In this document: positions 21,790 to 32,784 of the stretch, one piece after another
How the letters are laid out: each line of letters begins with the position of its first letter
Numbering within the stretch: the stretch's first letter is position 1
Assembly (NCBI GenBank): GCA_021234155.1
Contig: JAJEKV010000014.1
Span: forward strand, 9,257,563-9,321,562
DNA: 64,000 nucleotides
Source of the DNA: Isoetes taiwanensis
Taxonomy: Eukaryota > Streptophyta > Lycopodiopsida > Isoetales > Isoetaceae
Direction: 5' to 3'
Notes under the pieces: model-generated
Told to the model about the DNA's origin: nothing
Seen by the model: the letters and a program-made list of their open reading frames with translations, nothing else
Databases searched by the model: none
Position numbers and translations under genes: made by a program

Positions 21790-24330
21790 GCCAATCCAGA
21801 TTTTTGGATTTGCTCTCAAGCAAGATCAGGAGTGGTTGACCCATGCTGACCTAGATAGATGCATAATTAGTGTGATTTGGATAGTGCAAGGCAGCTTAGT
21901 CCTTAGATTTGAGCTAGATTTTGCATGTGTTATAACACTAAGAAACACTTTATAAATTGAAAACTAGAGTCAAAAGAGATAACCCTCACAGTAGTGCCTG
22001 TAATAATCCGAGATTTTGATTAGCTCTCCGCCAAGATCAGCGAAAGTGGTGACAATTTTTGCCTAACCAAACCTAATGTATTGATCCTATAAACACCAAT
22101 ACCTTGCAAGATTATACAACATGAATTTGCAGGTCCAAACCCTGCAAAAACCCCCTGCACCTATAAATAGACCTTTTAGGTTCCTCATTTGCACTTTCTT
22201 TTTCTCCGCTTAGCCGCCGTCGCTCAAGAAGGCTATTTTAGGCTTTAAAGGCCATTAGACCATTTTCAAAACATGGCCTCAACCAAACAAACTGCCTTAA
22301 TAGTAATGCCGCATAACTTCGTCCGGCTACCAAGAGCGGCTGCCCAACGAAGATAAGACGTCAGATGCAGCCGCATAAGAGCAAGACCTGTGATGCAAAC
22401 CCCGGACGCCAAGAGGAGGACTGCATAATTAAGAGGGAGGAGGAGCGTGTCTAACACATGAAGAGCAGGAGAACCCCGAGAGTCAGGGTGATGCAGGCGT
22501 AATCCAGGGAGGCGAGGACGAGGAGATGACGTAAGAAATGGTCCAGATTGGAAGGAGATGGAGAAGAGAGGGAAGGAGAAGAAGAAGAAGAAGAAGAGAT
22601 TTTAACGCCACGCCATAGCGGCAGCGCCCCATCGGATATTACGTGACACTTCATACCACACTCCGTGATGGGTCCCGCTCCCCACCACTTTTGGGAATTG
22701 CTGGAAGGGGTCCTTCCCCACCAACTTTACATTGCATGGCTACTTTCATTAACGAGGCGCTGGAACCCGCGGACCTTGCATATGGCGCTTAACGCCTTTA
22801 CCACAGAGAATTCAAAAAGAAGAGGAAGGAAGAAGCTGAGCAAGAGGAGAAAGAGGAGCGCAAGAAGCTGGAGAGAGGAGAAAGGAAAGGACCCTGAGCT
22901 GCGTCAAGAAACCTCTAAAAGATCTAAAACAACTGCCAAAGGAGTCGAATAGCGGAGCTGAGCCCGATAGGCCACCCTCATCCTCATTAATCGAAGTCGC
23001 CTGATGAGATATGGGTCCCTCACTTGCCATAGCGCCTCGACCTCAAATGCAAAATGAAGAGGAGGATCCGCAGCAGAGCACCTCTTACTCCCAAATCGGC
23101 CGCCAAAGAAGCTACCGATTCTGCAGGCCTAAGCCAAAGAAGAGAGTCCTATGTACTCGCTAACGGAAAGCAAGAGCATGCATTTAAGCTCAAGGAGTAC
23201 AACCAATACATGAAAAATATACACGAGGAGTAATTCCAAGTATTATGAGGAGCACAAGGTGACTTCTACGGGAGGGAGGCAGGTCACCGAAGAAGAACAC
23301 CGAAGTCACCGTAAAGACCAAAGACTCTAAGAAGCCGAGAAAGAGAAAAGTTACGGATTCTTACTGCCGAGAGCTGCTCAAGATCCGCCACTTTCGTGAG
23401 GAGCCACGGTCGTTGATCCCATTTCTCGCCAGACTCACCCGCCGAATTTTGCAAGAGTTTGACAACTCCAAGAGGGTAATGTGATGATATGCTACCGCAT
23501 CACAGAGGCGTTAGAATAGAGGATAGTTCAACATTTTGAAGACTTTTTAGCATGTGCCCTCCATGCAAAAGAGTAAAATGTATGCCTAAAGATATGAAAT
23601 TAGCTAGGTTCATTAAAAGGAAGATTTGTAAATACGCATTACTCTTTGTAAATACAAATTTAGGTTCATGTTAATATGTAAAATTGTGGGCAACTAGATT
23701 GTATTAATGATATCCTATTTGGAATTACTGTCAAATTTGACCAAAACTTAGTGATTTTGACCCCAATTCTCACAGAGTTTTGTGAGCCAATCCCTATAGT
23801 TTTTGGATTAGCCTCGCGGCACCGTAGTGGTGTGAGTGGTCGGCCACTGATCTTTGCCAAGAATTGGCTAAATGTAGAAAGTAAAGGGCGCATCCGACCT
23901 TAAATCGAGATAAGTAGGATTTTGACCCTTATTTTGCCTCTGCTTTGAGTCGCCCCACTCCAAATAACAGAGATCCATCTCACAGTGCGCCCAGCATTAA
24001 CTGGTGATTTTGGATTAGCCTCTCACAAGACTGCGGTGAGTGGCTCTAATTGACTCCATCCTTGCCAAGACCTCGCTAAATAGAAAGTAAGGGCATAATC
24101 CAACCTAACTCATCGAGATAAGTAGATTTGACCTCAGGGATCGTAAATTACTCTGCAGCCAATAGAAGCCATTACCTCACAGAAAGTGCCTCGTGAGCCA
24201 ACTGAGATTTTTGGATTAGCTCTCAAGCAAGAGATCAGGTGAGTGGTCACACTAAAATTGACCTTGCACTTGTTCTTAAATTCTCCAAATTAGATGAAAT
24301 TTGTCTAATAGGACCTTAGAATCATAGATA
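21790..24330 (+). repeat. Leader repeats of element A
   Basis: A phrase close to TTTTTGGATTAGCTCTCAAG, usually followed by AAGATCAGGTGAGTGG, occurs five times, near 21798, 22011, 23795, 24008 and 24209. The flanking sequence includes TTGCCAAGA and a TAGAAAGTAAGGGC phrase. Two ATG contexts follow such blocks: ATG 22273 (MASTKQTA) and ATG 24519 (MATSKIQV). The leader and first codons seem to be present twice. A Lys/Glu/Arg-rich coding-like stretch lies at 22800-22950. Element B has similar repeats upstream of its gag. Confidence 0.6.
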
Positions 24331-24518
24331 TTATTCCCTAACCTTAAAATTGCATAGCACATCTAGGAATCAAAATTTCCCAAAATTAGGGTTTTGTCTA
24401 TAAATAGGACCATAACCCTCATTTCCAGACCTCCTCCTACCCATTTACTCCTCACCTACATTTTCTCCAGCTCCCAAAGGCGCTCTCATTCTGCTTGACA
24501 TCCCCACCGCCAAGTATC

Positions 24519-27440
24519 ATGGCAACATCCAAGATTCAAGTGATGGTACAATACCACCTGTGTTGAGGCTCTATTATCAACTCCGCCTTCGTCTTCAGAA
24601 GGAAATTGATGTGGATGCAAACTATCAATGCCACTCCCTATTACCAGACATCATGGCTGAATTCCATGCAAAGATAGGTCCCTCTCTAGTAGAACTTCCA
24701 ATCTTGCATAGGATACTTTGCCCCAAGCATGGCCTCCTTCGCATTTACCGGCAGATGTCCCCAAGATAGACAAGTACCTAGGAAAACAAGGGGCTATCGC
24801 TGTCTCATTATTATATGTCAAGATTCAGGAATAGGGAGGAGATATTTCGGCTGCACCGCAGCTTGTAGCTATTTTCCTATCCCATAGAGCCCAAAGCCGA
24901 GGAACCATCCTCGGTCTAACCCTAGGACATTGAGCCTATGGCCATGGCAGCAGGAGAAGAAGAGCAGATGCTCCCCGGACTACGCAGAGGGAAGAGCAAG
25001 AGGAAGATGAAGGACGGCCCGACATGGAGGACATCATTGACGCTTCACTCCGCACAAGAAAGGCAAGAACAGAAAGGTAGAACTTCTTCAAAAGCTTTGA
25101 AGAGGGGTCGGTGAACCACACGGACAGCTCCACCATTTGGGCTACGTGGCATCACAAGCTTAACCCCGTAATCATCCAAGGAGAGGCTGCATCTAAGCCT
25201 CCACTTCATCGTAAGAACCTTCCGGTGAGTGCGGTGGATTGTGGGCTACAGGATAGACGAAGTTCTACATCTCCTACGCCAACAACCGACCTTTGATGAT
25301 TCCATCGACCGGAGACATAGCGACTTTCCCATCGCGATAAGGGAGGTTCGACGCATTAATCGGCCAAACATCATCAGATATAGAAGCCTACACCGACATC
25401 GTACCGATGGCTTAAAGCAGGAGTTGTCCAATGAGGAGGAGTTCTTATAACTACCTAACGGATGGAATTCAGAGGGAAATCAATCTGGCCCAGACCTCGA
25501 CTCTAGACGTTAATTCAAAGACTACCGAAGATTAGCTTAGCATCTTCCATGTTCAACACTACGAGAAATGGTAGAAGTACCGATCGATGAATAATTTGGA
25601 GAGCATAGGGCTGCCAATCGATCGGGCGAAGCAAGGAGAGGTAGCACCCATAAAGCCCCTCGTGTTCTATCTACCTTTGCTCACTAATGAAAGGATAGCG
25701 GTTATATTAATCGGCCAATTCACCTCCCATCGGAAGGAGTTTTATGCCAGTGCTCTCGATTCAAGACATGCTCAGATGGCTCCAAACATCGACATCATGT
25801 CATACTTGTCAAGAGCACAATAGCATTAAGCATTCGACTTCAAGGTCCCCTTTTTATAGGCGACAGGCGTGCTGGCGGCCACCGCTAGTGTTGTTAGAAG
25901 ACTTGCGGACCGCGATCTAAGGAGGCAATTTACCACCTCAACACTCGAGACCTAGGGCGAATACTTCTGCGACAACCCAAGGAAGAAATTTTGAGGATAA
26001 CCCAGATTATATCAAAAGACTCCAAGAATAAAACTTAAAAAATTTTCAATTTCTATGTCTATTCTTTGAATGTAAAAATATTTTATCCATGAATATAAAT
26101 GGTGATATTAATGTCTCTTTGATATATTTGGTCCCTGGCCAATTATATCATCAAACAAACCAATGCAATGACAAAACAAAGAACCCAAACATCGAGTGTA
26201 ACTTTAATGTGTATAGAGCTAGAGTATCTAGAAAAGTCAAGAACAACACAACATGGAGCAAGACCCATACACCGCCAGAAGGTACTCCTGCATAAGGAAC
26301 CCGGTATCAAGAGTCTCGAGGCACCAACAACTAAGAAGAGATATCAAGCAAATAAGGTCGACATCCATGAAATAAGAGCCTGCTGGCAGGATCGGCGCGA
26401 TAGACTTCTGCACTGCACGTCCAACTACCCGAGACTTCGCAACGCAAGCAGAGTACCAAGACAAAGAAGAGAAACCGAAGAAGGAGATCACCAAGCTCTG
26501 ATTCCTCCAACTTCAGTTCACTCCAACCAGTCCGATGAGTAGGAGAACGGTTTACGACTGAAATCGGAGGGTCCCAACCGCGATAGCGTAATGGAATGAC
26601 CATCGAAAGTTGACTCGACTGAGCAACGTGTGGAAAGCCGTGAAGAATAGTTCTCGTGGGATAATGTGTCCGGAAATGGAACCCGAGGCATGGTTAGATG
26701 AAATGAGGGGAGCATGGGAATGCTTATAGCATGAAGGCTAAGGACAAAGGCGAGTAGCAACAGCCAACCTTAAGGAGCAGCAAGGATTTGTGAGCATATG
26801 CTAAATCCCATGGGCTAAGCAGATAGTTGCAGGTTCAAGAAGTTTTACAAGCATTTAAGCCTAATACGTACAAGGAACACAAATGTCATATATGATGCAA
26901 AGAAGCCTATAGGCCGTTATGGCAACAAGACGTATTCAAAAGTACACCGAAGAGTTCATATCAGGCTCTATATGCCGAAATTGAGGAAAAGACATGAGGG
27001 TACACCGGGCTATTTGAAATGAAGAAATCAAGAAGCCAGTGAGAGCAATAAACCCCAAGACGCTAAGTCGAGGCGAGTCCAAGGCGTTGAGCTTACAAGG
27101 AACGTGGACTCAAGAGTGGGCCGAGGCATCAGCACCATCGTGACAAAGGAAGCGTACATGAAGCTATACCAAGAGCAACAAGCCCAAAGAGCGGCCCTCA
27201 AGATAACGCGAAATTCCATGAAGCTAAGGTAACTAAATTTTGGCAAATCGATAAGAAACATGTCACTTCAAGGAGCAAGAGGTGGTTCAAACTATTCCAA
27301 GGCAAGAGCAAATTTTACAAATTCATCCCTAAGGAGAAGAGGTATGTGAAATGTATCGAAAAGCGCTTTGTGCTTCGTGTGCTCCAGCCGTGACATCTGG
27401 ACATTACTATTAATTGCCCATTTGTGATGAACGCAGTCAT
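24519..27440 (+). pseudogene. Element A gag region with zinc knuckle
   Basis: Gag forms the retrotransposon particle. The proposed start is ATG 24519, after the leader. The frame is lost within about 15 codons. Coding-like fragments continue at 25111-25450, 25587-25823 (containing RAKQGEVAPIKPLVFYLPLL) and 26168-26542. A CCHC-type knuckle remnant is at about 27385-27420 (CASC, then SGHYY, then a Cys in a shifted frame). I do not recognise a standard gag core, so the N-terminal part is assigned by position between leader and protease only. Confidence 0.5.
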
Positions 27441-27479
27441 TAGCAGAATAGGATGGGGAGACACCTAATGATCGCCGAC

Positions 27480-28337
27480 GAAGAGGATGCTCCCCGAATT
27501 ACATCCAGATGAGTGCCACATCTTTGCCGCTATTGATTCGAATGCCGAGAGTTAGTACCGTCATTCTCGACGACTAGGAAGGCCCTGCCAAATCTTCACG
27601 TTGTTGATAGATACAGGAGTACCCACACCTTTGCCCCTCGGCCAAGGATGGTAGAAATGTTGAAGCTGAAGCCTTTGAAGTCCAAGTCTAGGCCCGCTGT
27701 TGTGTTAACAAGTAAGGCACCGACACGAAAGGGTGGAAGAGGATCAACTTCTCGGCTATAGACTTTGCCGTCAATGTTGAATGGGGAGCGTATGAAGGAA
27801 CATCTAGCACGAATTTGATCATAGGCACATTACGTAATACCTTTGACCGGCCGAGTCATGGATTGATTAAAAGTAACCCTAATAACGCCAGAGGGCAAGG
27901 TCATTGAGATTATTGTGTAAAGAAGTCACCCTAATCGCAATGCATGTCTAGTAAGAAGTTATTTAAATGCTTAAGGAAGGAGCAAGTGGCCTATGTCTTT
28001 AAACTCGGGTTTCCACGAAAGCAAGAGACAAATAAGAGAAAGAGGTACAAAGCATTGAGCAAGCCCCAAAGCCTATAGCAAACTTGGTGAAGGAATTCCA
28101 TGATTTGTTCCCCAGATGAGATTAAGCAATCTCCACCTTACCGGAGTCGAGTGTGAGATAGCACTGAGCAAGGAACTAATAACAAAGCAAGGCGCTTCTA
28201 CGTGATGTCAACCTGTGAGTTGGACGGAATTGAAGAAGCAATTGCAGGAGCCGCTAGGATCTAGGGTTTATAAGACCTAATTCTCCATTTGGAGCTTCAA
28301 TCAATACTCTTCGAAGAAGAAGGATGGAAGTCCGTGA
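27480..28337 (+). pseudogene. Element A protease and start of reverse transcriptase
   Basis: The aspartic protease active site LLIDTG lies at 27601-27618 (expected form LIDTGASH; here followed by VPT). RMVEMLKLKPLKSKSR follows near 27650-27690. The linker EFHDLFP is near 28090. Reverse transcriptase starts with ELKKQLQEPLG at about 28228-28260, then a decayed NSPFGAS block and KKDGSP at about 28318-28335. The frame is then cut by the LTR of element B at 28338. Protease frees the pol proteins and reverse transcriptase copies the element RNA. Multiple stops are present. Confidence 0.75.
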
Positions 28338-29785
28338 TGCCCCTACTGTGATACCGCACTCCACCGATACAAACAGAGTTCATCCCCCCATACCAACGCA
28401 TACCGATATGTGGCCTCCACATATCATCGCATCTTCGTAATGAGTCCCAGTTGGAAGAGGAAGGGGTCATTTTACCCCGCCTCGTATTCACCTAGTTGCG
28501 AAGCATAAACATACATGTCGCTGCATAACATCATCACATAATCCACCTCAAGGGTAGTACATCAACATCTCCCGCATAGACAAAGATCGACAATACATAT
28601 AATTCCTACCAAGGCCTCGACTCCGTGGGATGATCGACGGTTTAGTTCCGTGAGTTCATTGCATTTAATCATGACAATGGATTTGGCTGGCATGAGAATG
28701 TGGGTTGTTCACTCCATCCGCTCTCCCCGCGGCACACACTTTGCGTAGTAGGTTGAAGAGTGTTGGGACCTGGATCTGTGAGTCACCGGATGCATAGCCA
28801 AAAGGGGCCATTCCTCGCCAGCATCTCCCTCAGCTCCATGGGGCAGTAGGGATCACTCCCCACCGTAGACTCTTATGCCGAATTGGCAGACCAGAGGGCC
28901 ATTGCCCTTTATCCTAATTTTAACCCATCGAAAGTGAACACCACTCACGGTGTCGGTTCCATGCCTTACTCCACACCCGCTGGTAAGCCATTGACCTAGT
29001 CTACATTGATCCCCTAGACTTTGGCTAACACCGTAGGGATTCTGGCCAAGAGTCAACATCGAATCCTCCTTCCTCGAAAGGCCCGAACCTTCACCCACAA
29101 CTGCGTGGTTCTTGCATTACGTCAATCTACAAGTGCCAATGAGGCTAGCTAGGAGCATCAACTACTAAGCTTTAAGTCTCTCAATTCTCCCAATACAACA
29201 GTCCACGTAATCTCATCCATCCATCACATCATCATAGAACTAAAGAATAAGATCTAATCTATATCATAGAGTTAGGTCTTTAGTTAGGGTCAGTCCGATC
29301 TCATTGCTACTAAGGGCAATTTAATAGGCTAAACCTATTGGTTTGATGGCTGGAACACGGCTTAGACTATTAACGTATTCAAATACATGATCCCCGGTTC
29401 ACTCCTCTTGATCCGCCACGCGCCCCATGTCATCGTTTCGCTTTGGGACGCTGGTCGAAGGGCGACGGCAGATCTTGGAGTTGGATTTGACTCAGCGCGC
29501 TTAACTGGAGCTCTAAGGTTCGTGGGATCTAAAAAAGGGAGAATTAGGGTTTGGTTACCTTGCTTACATAGGCCTCTCGCTAGGTTTTATAGGGTTTCCA
29601 TGACTTTATTCGTCTTTTAATGGGTTAAAGGTTTAAAGTGCTATTATTGCTAAGGCACTTCGCAAGTTGCCCCTATAGGCTTCGTTTGATAATCGCCGGG
29701 CGCATAATGGCCATTGGAATGGCGCGGTAATGCTGGATGGTGCAGTACGTATATGGGACCGTGATATCGCATCGAACGCCAAGCA
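28338..29785 (-). repeat. Left LTR of element B (its 3' LTR)
   Basis: About 1.45 kb, homologous along its length to 58856-60337. Examples are GGGTAGTACATCAACATCT with CATAGACAAAGATCGAC (near 28550 and 59070) and AGCATCAACTACTAAGCTTT (near 29150 and 59670). It is also related, in reverse, to the A LTR (GTAGGTTGAAGAGTGTTGGG here, a near-identical phrase in A near 21110). Its inner end is placed at 29785 by alignment with the A LTR start. Confidence 0.8.
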
Positions 29786-30680
29786 TTCTGAATCTTTAAA
29801 TTGATGCTCGCCCGCAAAGATCGCGGGTCTCCTTCTAATCTTTGGGATCTTCTTAACCTCGCAATCAACTTGATGCATGGATATACTATTATAGTTACAT
29901 TATTTGCCAGGATTACCCTCAAGGTAATATTTTTAGAACATTATTATACCAGTTATTCAATCAAATACTTATCAATCCGTATGTCATTACAACAACTACC
30001 CATTAGTTTTACTTATCATAATGTTTTAGCTTATCAATATATATATAATTATTCTCTCAGGTATTCTTTCATTCCTGGGTAAACACATTACATCAAAATT
30101 TGTGTTGCAAGTCTTCGTAGCTCGACCTCTCTAGCTCCTCCGGAGCACTCTATTGGCCTCAAGCAGTCAATACTACGCTAGTACCCATTTTAATTATTTA
30201 TAAATTTGGTTATAAGGGAACTACCCTAACCATTCACGGAATGCATGGCTAATTCCCCGCCAGAACAGTGGATGCTTCTTCCATCGCGGGTCGCGGAGAC
30301 AGTTCTTATCATGCCTATATGGCTTCTCATGCCTACACCTTTAGTTGCCTGGAGGATGGAGTCCTTTCCTTCTATATAGAGCTGAAGGATGGTCCTCCTC
30401 AGAGGGCATTGGCTGTAGGTGCTTTCCCTATCAATGCATTCCCTCAATGACTCCTTTATTCTTCGAGGTCGCCTACTCGCGGGACAAGTAGACTTTCCAA
30501 GCTGAACCGCCACAATATGCCTCATACTGGACATTGGCTAATATCATTCCCAGAGATCACCGTGATGATCTCTTTACCACGCAGAATAACGCGACGCAAC
30601 CCATACCCTAAAGTTACGCGATTTCATACTTATCTATGCAAGCTATAAATCTACTACAAATCGGTATTACGCCTGAGCCG
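29786..30680 (-). other. 3' untranslated region of element B
   Basis: It lies between the chromodomain and the 3' LTR and carries no intact frame. It shares several short phrases in reverse with element A at 63.24-63.44 kb. A purine-rich stretch on the minus strand near 29826-29845 (AGATTAGAAGGAGA) may be part of its polypurine tract region, but A's cleaner tract at 63724 lies nearer its LTR. Confidence 0.55.
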
Positions 30681-30689
30681 ACCGGAGAT

Positions 30690-32192
30690 GATCTTTGCCA
30701 TCCCATTGCTCCATAAACTGTGGCACGCTTATCAAGTCTCTTTTAAGTACCCATGTCGCTTTCCACCTGCTAGCGTTTCCACTTGACTGGCATTGGAGAA
30801 AAACTCGACTTCCTTTGTCTTGAACGCTTTATCAAGAATCAGTTCGAACTATTTCTGACCGCTTCTCATTACTTCCAACATCGGAGTGTCCGACTGTATC
30901 CTGATCGGGAGTGTGCTTCTTCTTCGCCATTCCACGGAAGACTTTGTGATCTTTAAGGCCGGGTGTCTAGCTTGTAGGATTGGTTACCTACTTTGATTAT
31001 TCTATGGTCCAGCCCACCTTGGAGCAAAGTTTTACACTCGGCGGAGCTTCGGTCTCGCTTTTAATTTTGATCTTTGGAGCCATACATCATCTCCAACTTG
31101 AACTCTCTCGACCGGCCCGATGCTTCCATATTCTAGCGATGCTCTTTTGTCGGGTTTTGCCGCGAAGATACCCTCGAATCCTTCCACGAGCTGCTGCATG
31201 CACGCCCAACATTTGCTGCGAAATCCTACTCTTTGACACGGATTGTGCCAAGGTCCGGAGTTAGGCATTGGTAAAATGAGTTGATCATGAACTGCGACAT
31301 TTGGGATGATTCCCGCCATGCCATTGTATGCAAACTCCACCAAGTGAATAAATTTTCCCATTATTACCTTGCTTGTTCCAGACATAGCTCTCAGAGCATA
31401 TCCTCCAATATTCTCGCTATATCGCCCGCTTGCCCATCCGCCTCGACGATAGGTCGCTCATGGATAGCTTCGTCCTGACCAAGCAGAAGAGGTCCCGCCA
31501 GCAGCAATCGATGGACTTCGATCCTGGCTGAGATAATTTCTGGCATGCCATGGAGCCTGAAGATTTCTTTGGTGAAGAGCTTTGCCGTGATCCATAGCTG
31601 CGTCCTGTGGTTCTCGCGAAGGCACAAAATGGACCATCTTCGACAACTTGTCGCACTTCACGCATCATCAAGGCATCCTTCCCCTCTGCATCGTCCTTGA
31701 AGCCCCCGCGAAGTCCATGCCGATTTAATTCTCCCACTTAGCGCCAAGTAATCGCTTAATGGTTCCAATGCACTGAATTCGGGTTGTTCTGCTTTCGCTT
31801 GTCGGGCATAGCTGACATTCCTTGATGTATGGTAGCTACCGCTTCTTCATTCTCGCCAATAATAGTCGCCACGCGACTTGAAGTAAGTCTCGAATCCTCG
31901 CTGGCCAGCTATTGGGCTGTTGTGGATGTCCTGGAGGATCAAGTTTCTACTTCAGATGATTCAGGCACGACAACTTGTTCTTATGGTATAGAAGGCTACC
32001 TTCCTTTAAAATTTTGAAGGTTTCCTCTCCTTATCCGTTTCCTCGCCTTGCAATAAGCTTGCCCATACTTTGAAGTCCACATCCGTTGGCAAGGTTTCTT
32101 TGATTTTTTCCTAAATCGCCGAAGAGCCGAGATTGCATTGCAATGCACTCTAGTTATCAGCTGATGCCTTTCATACTTCGTTCAGTTACGTA
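30690..32192 (-). pseudogene. Element B integrase and chromodomain
   Basis: Integrase inserts the cDNA, and a chromodomain can steer it to chromatin. From 32190 downward one reads the end of RNase H (SMKGISADN, the tail of the DALSR region). A zinc-binding segment follows at about 31990-31830 (HKNKL, HNSPIAGH-like, KECQLC). The core has FTKEIFRLHGMPEIIS at about 31570-31520, ILEDML at 31410 and FIHLVEFAYNGMAGIIPN at about 31355-31300. The chromodomain lies at about 30860-30690 with VKWKR, a SATWVLKRDL-like stretch and VPQFMEQWDGK. Frames are broken many times. Upstream pol parts continue only at 51.37 kb. Confidence 0.8.
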
Positions 32193-32197
32193 TTGCT

Positions 32198-32429
32198 TGA
32201 TATAGGCCTTTTTCAAACCATTGAAACCTAGATTTCATAAATAATATAATCTAGGTTTCATCTCGAGTTGAACCTTCAAACAATAATTTAGCATTTCATA
32301 TCAACTCTATATTTGCAACCATAATCATAGCATTAGGTTCCAATCACTTCTTACTTTTTTGATCTTTGCGAGAACCTCACGATTAAGACAAATAGGTTTA
32401 TGTTGTCAACTATAAGCTGAACAAAAATA
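32198..32429 (-). repeat. Left LTR of the copia element (its 3' LTR)
   Basis: It begins TGATATAGGCC and ends near GAACAAAAAT. It matches the right LTR with scattered small indels. Confidence 0.75.
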
Positions 32430-32504
32430 ACTTGCCTCCTCCTTGACTTACTAGTTGACAATATTAAGGCATTTCCTAAGCTGATTTTAAATTTATTTTA
32501 CGCA

Positions 32505-32784
32505 AGATAGATAGATAGATAGATAGATAGATAAGATAGATAGTATTTTAGCGTCCATACACTAGAAGCGACATCCAAGCTGGACATGTGACCCGCACCA
32601 CACTTTCCATTGCTCTGTTGGGCTGCCCCAGCCGCCATTTTCTGCGTCTGTGGTTACGACGTGCGTGCATTAGGTTTGACACCCAGCAGAGTTCAAGGGG
32701 TAAGTGCAGGGCTGATTGCCGGAACTCAAGACCTGTAAGTTTACCAGAACTGAGTGTATTTACCACTAGACCAAACACCCCAGG
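32505..32784 (-). mobile_element. tRNA-derived SINE with (GATA)n tail
   Basis: On the minus strand the element starts at about 32784 with GGGGTGTTTGGTCTAGTGGT. An A box (TGGTCTAGTGGT, 32773-32762) and a B box-like motif (GGTCTTGAGTTCC, 32733-32721) are 28 bp apart, the spacing of an RNA polymerase III promoter. A body of about 175 bp follows, unrelated to tRNA, and then a TATC tail (GATA on the plus strand, 32505-32544). It sits just after the copia coding end. Short non-coding elements of this kind move using LINE enzymes. I could not find a clean target-site duplication. Confidence 0.75.

Noticed and set aside
22665-22952. Lys/Glu/Arg-rich open frame as a separate gene
   Set aside because: Low-complexity basic/acidic stretch inside the leader-gag region of element A; better explained as part of that element.
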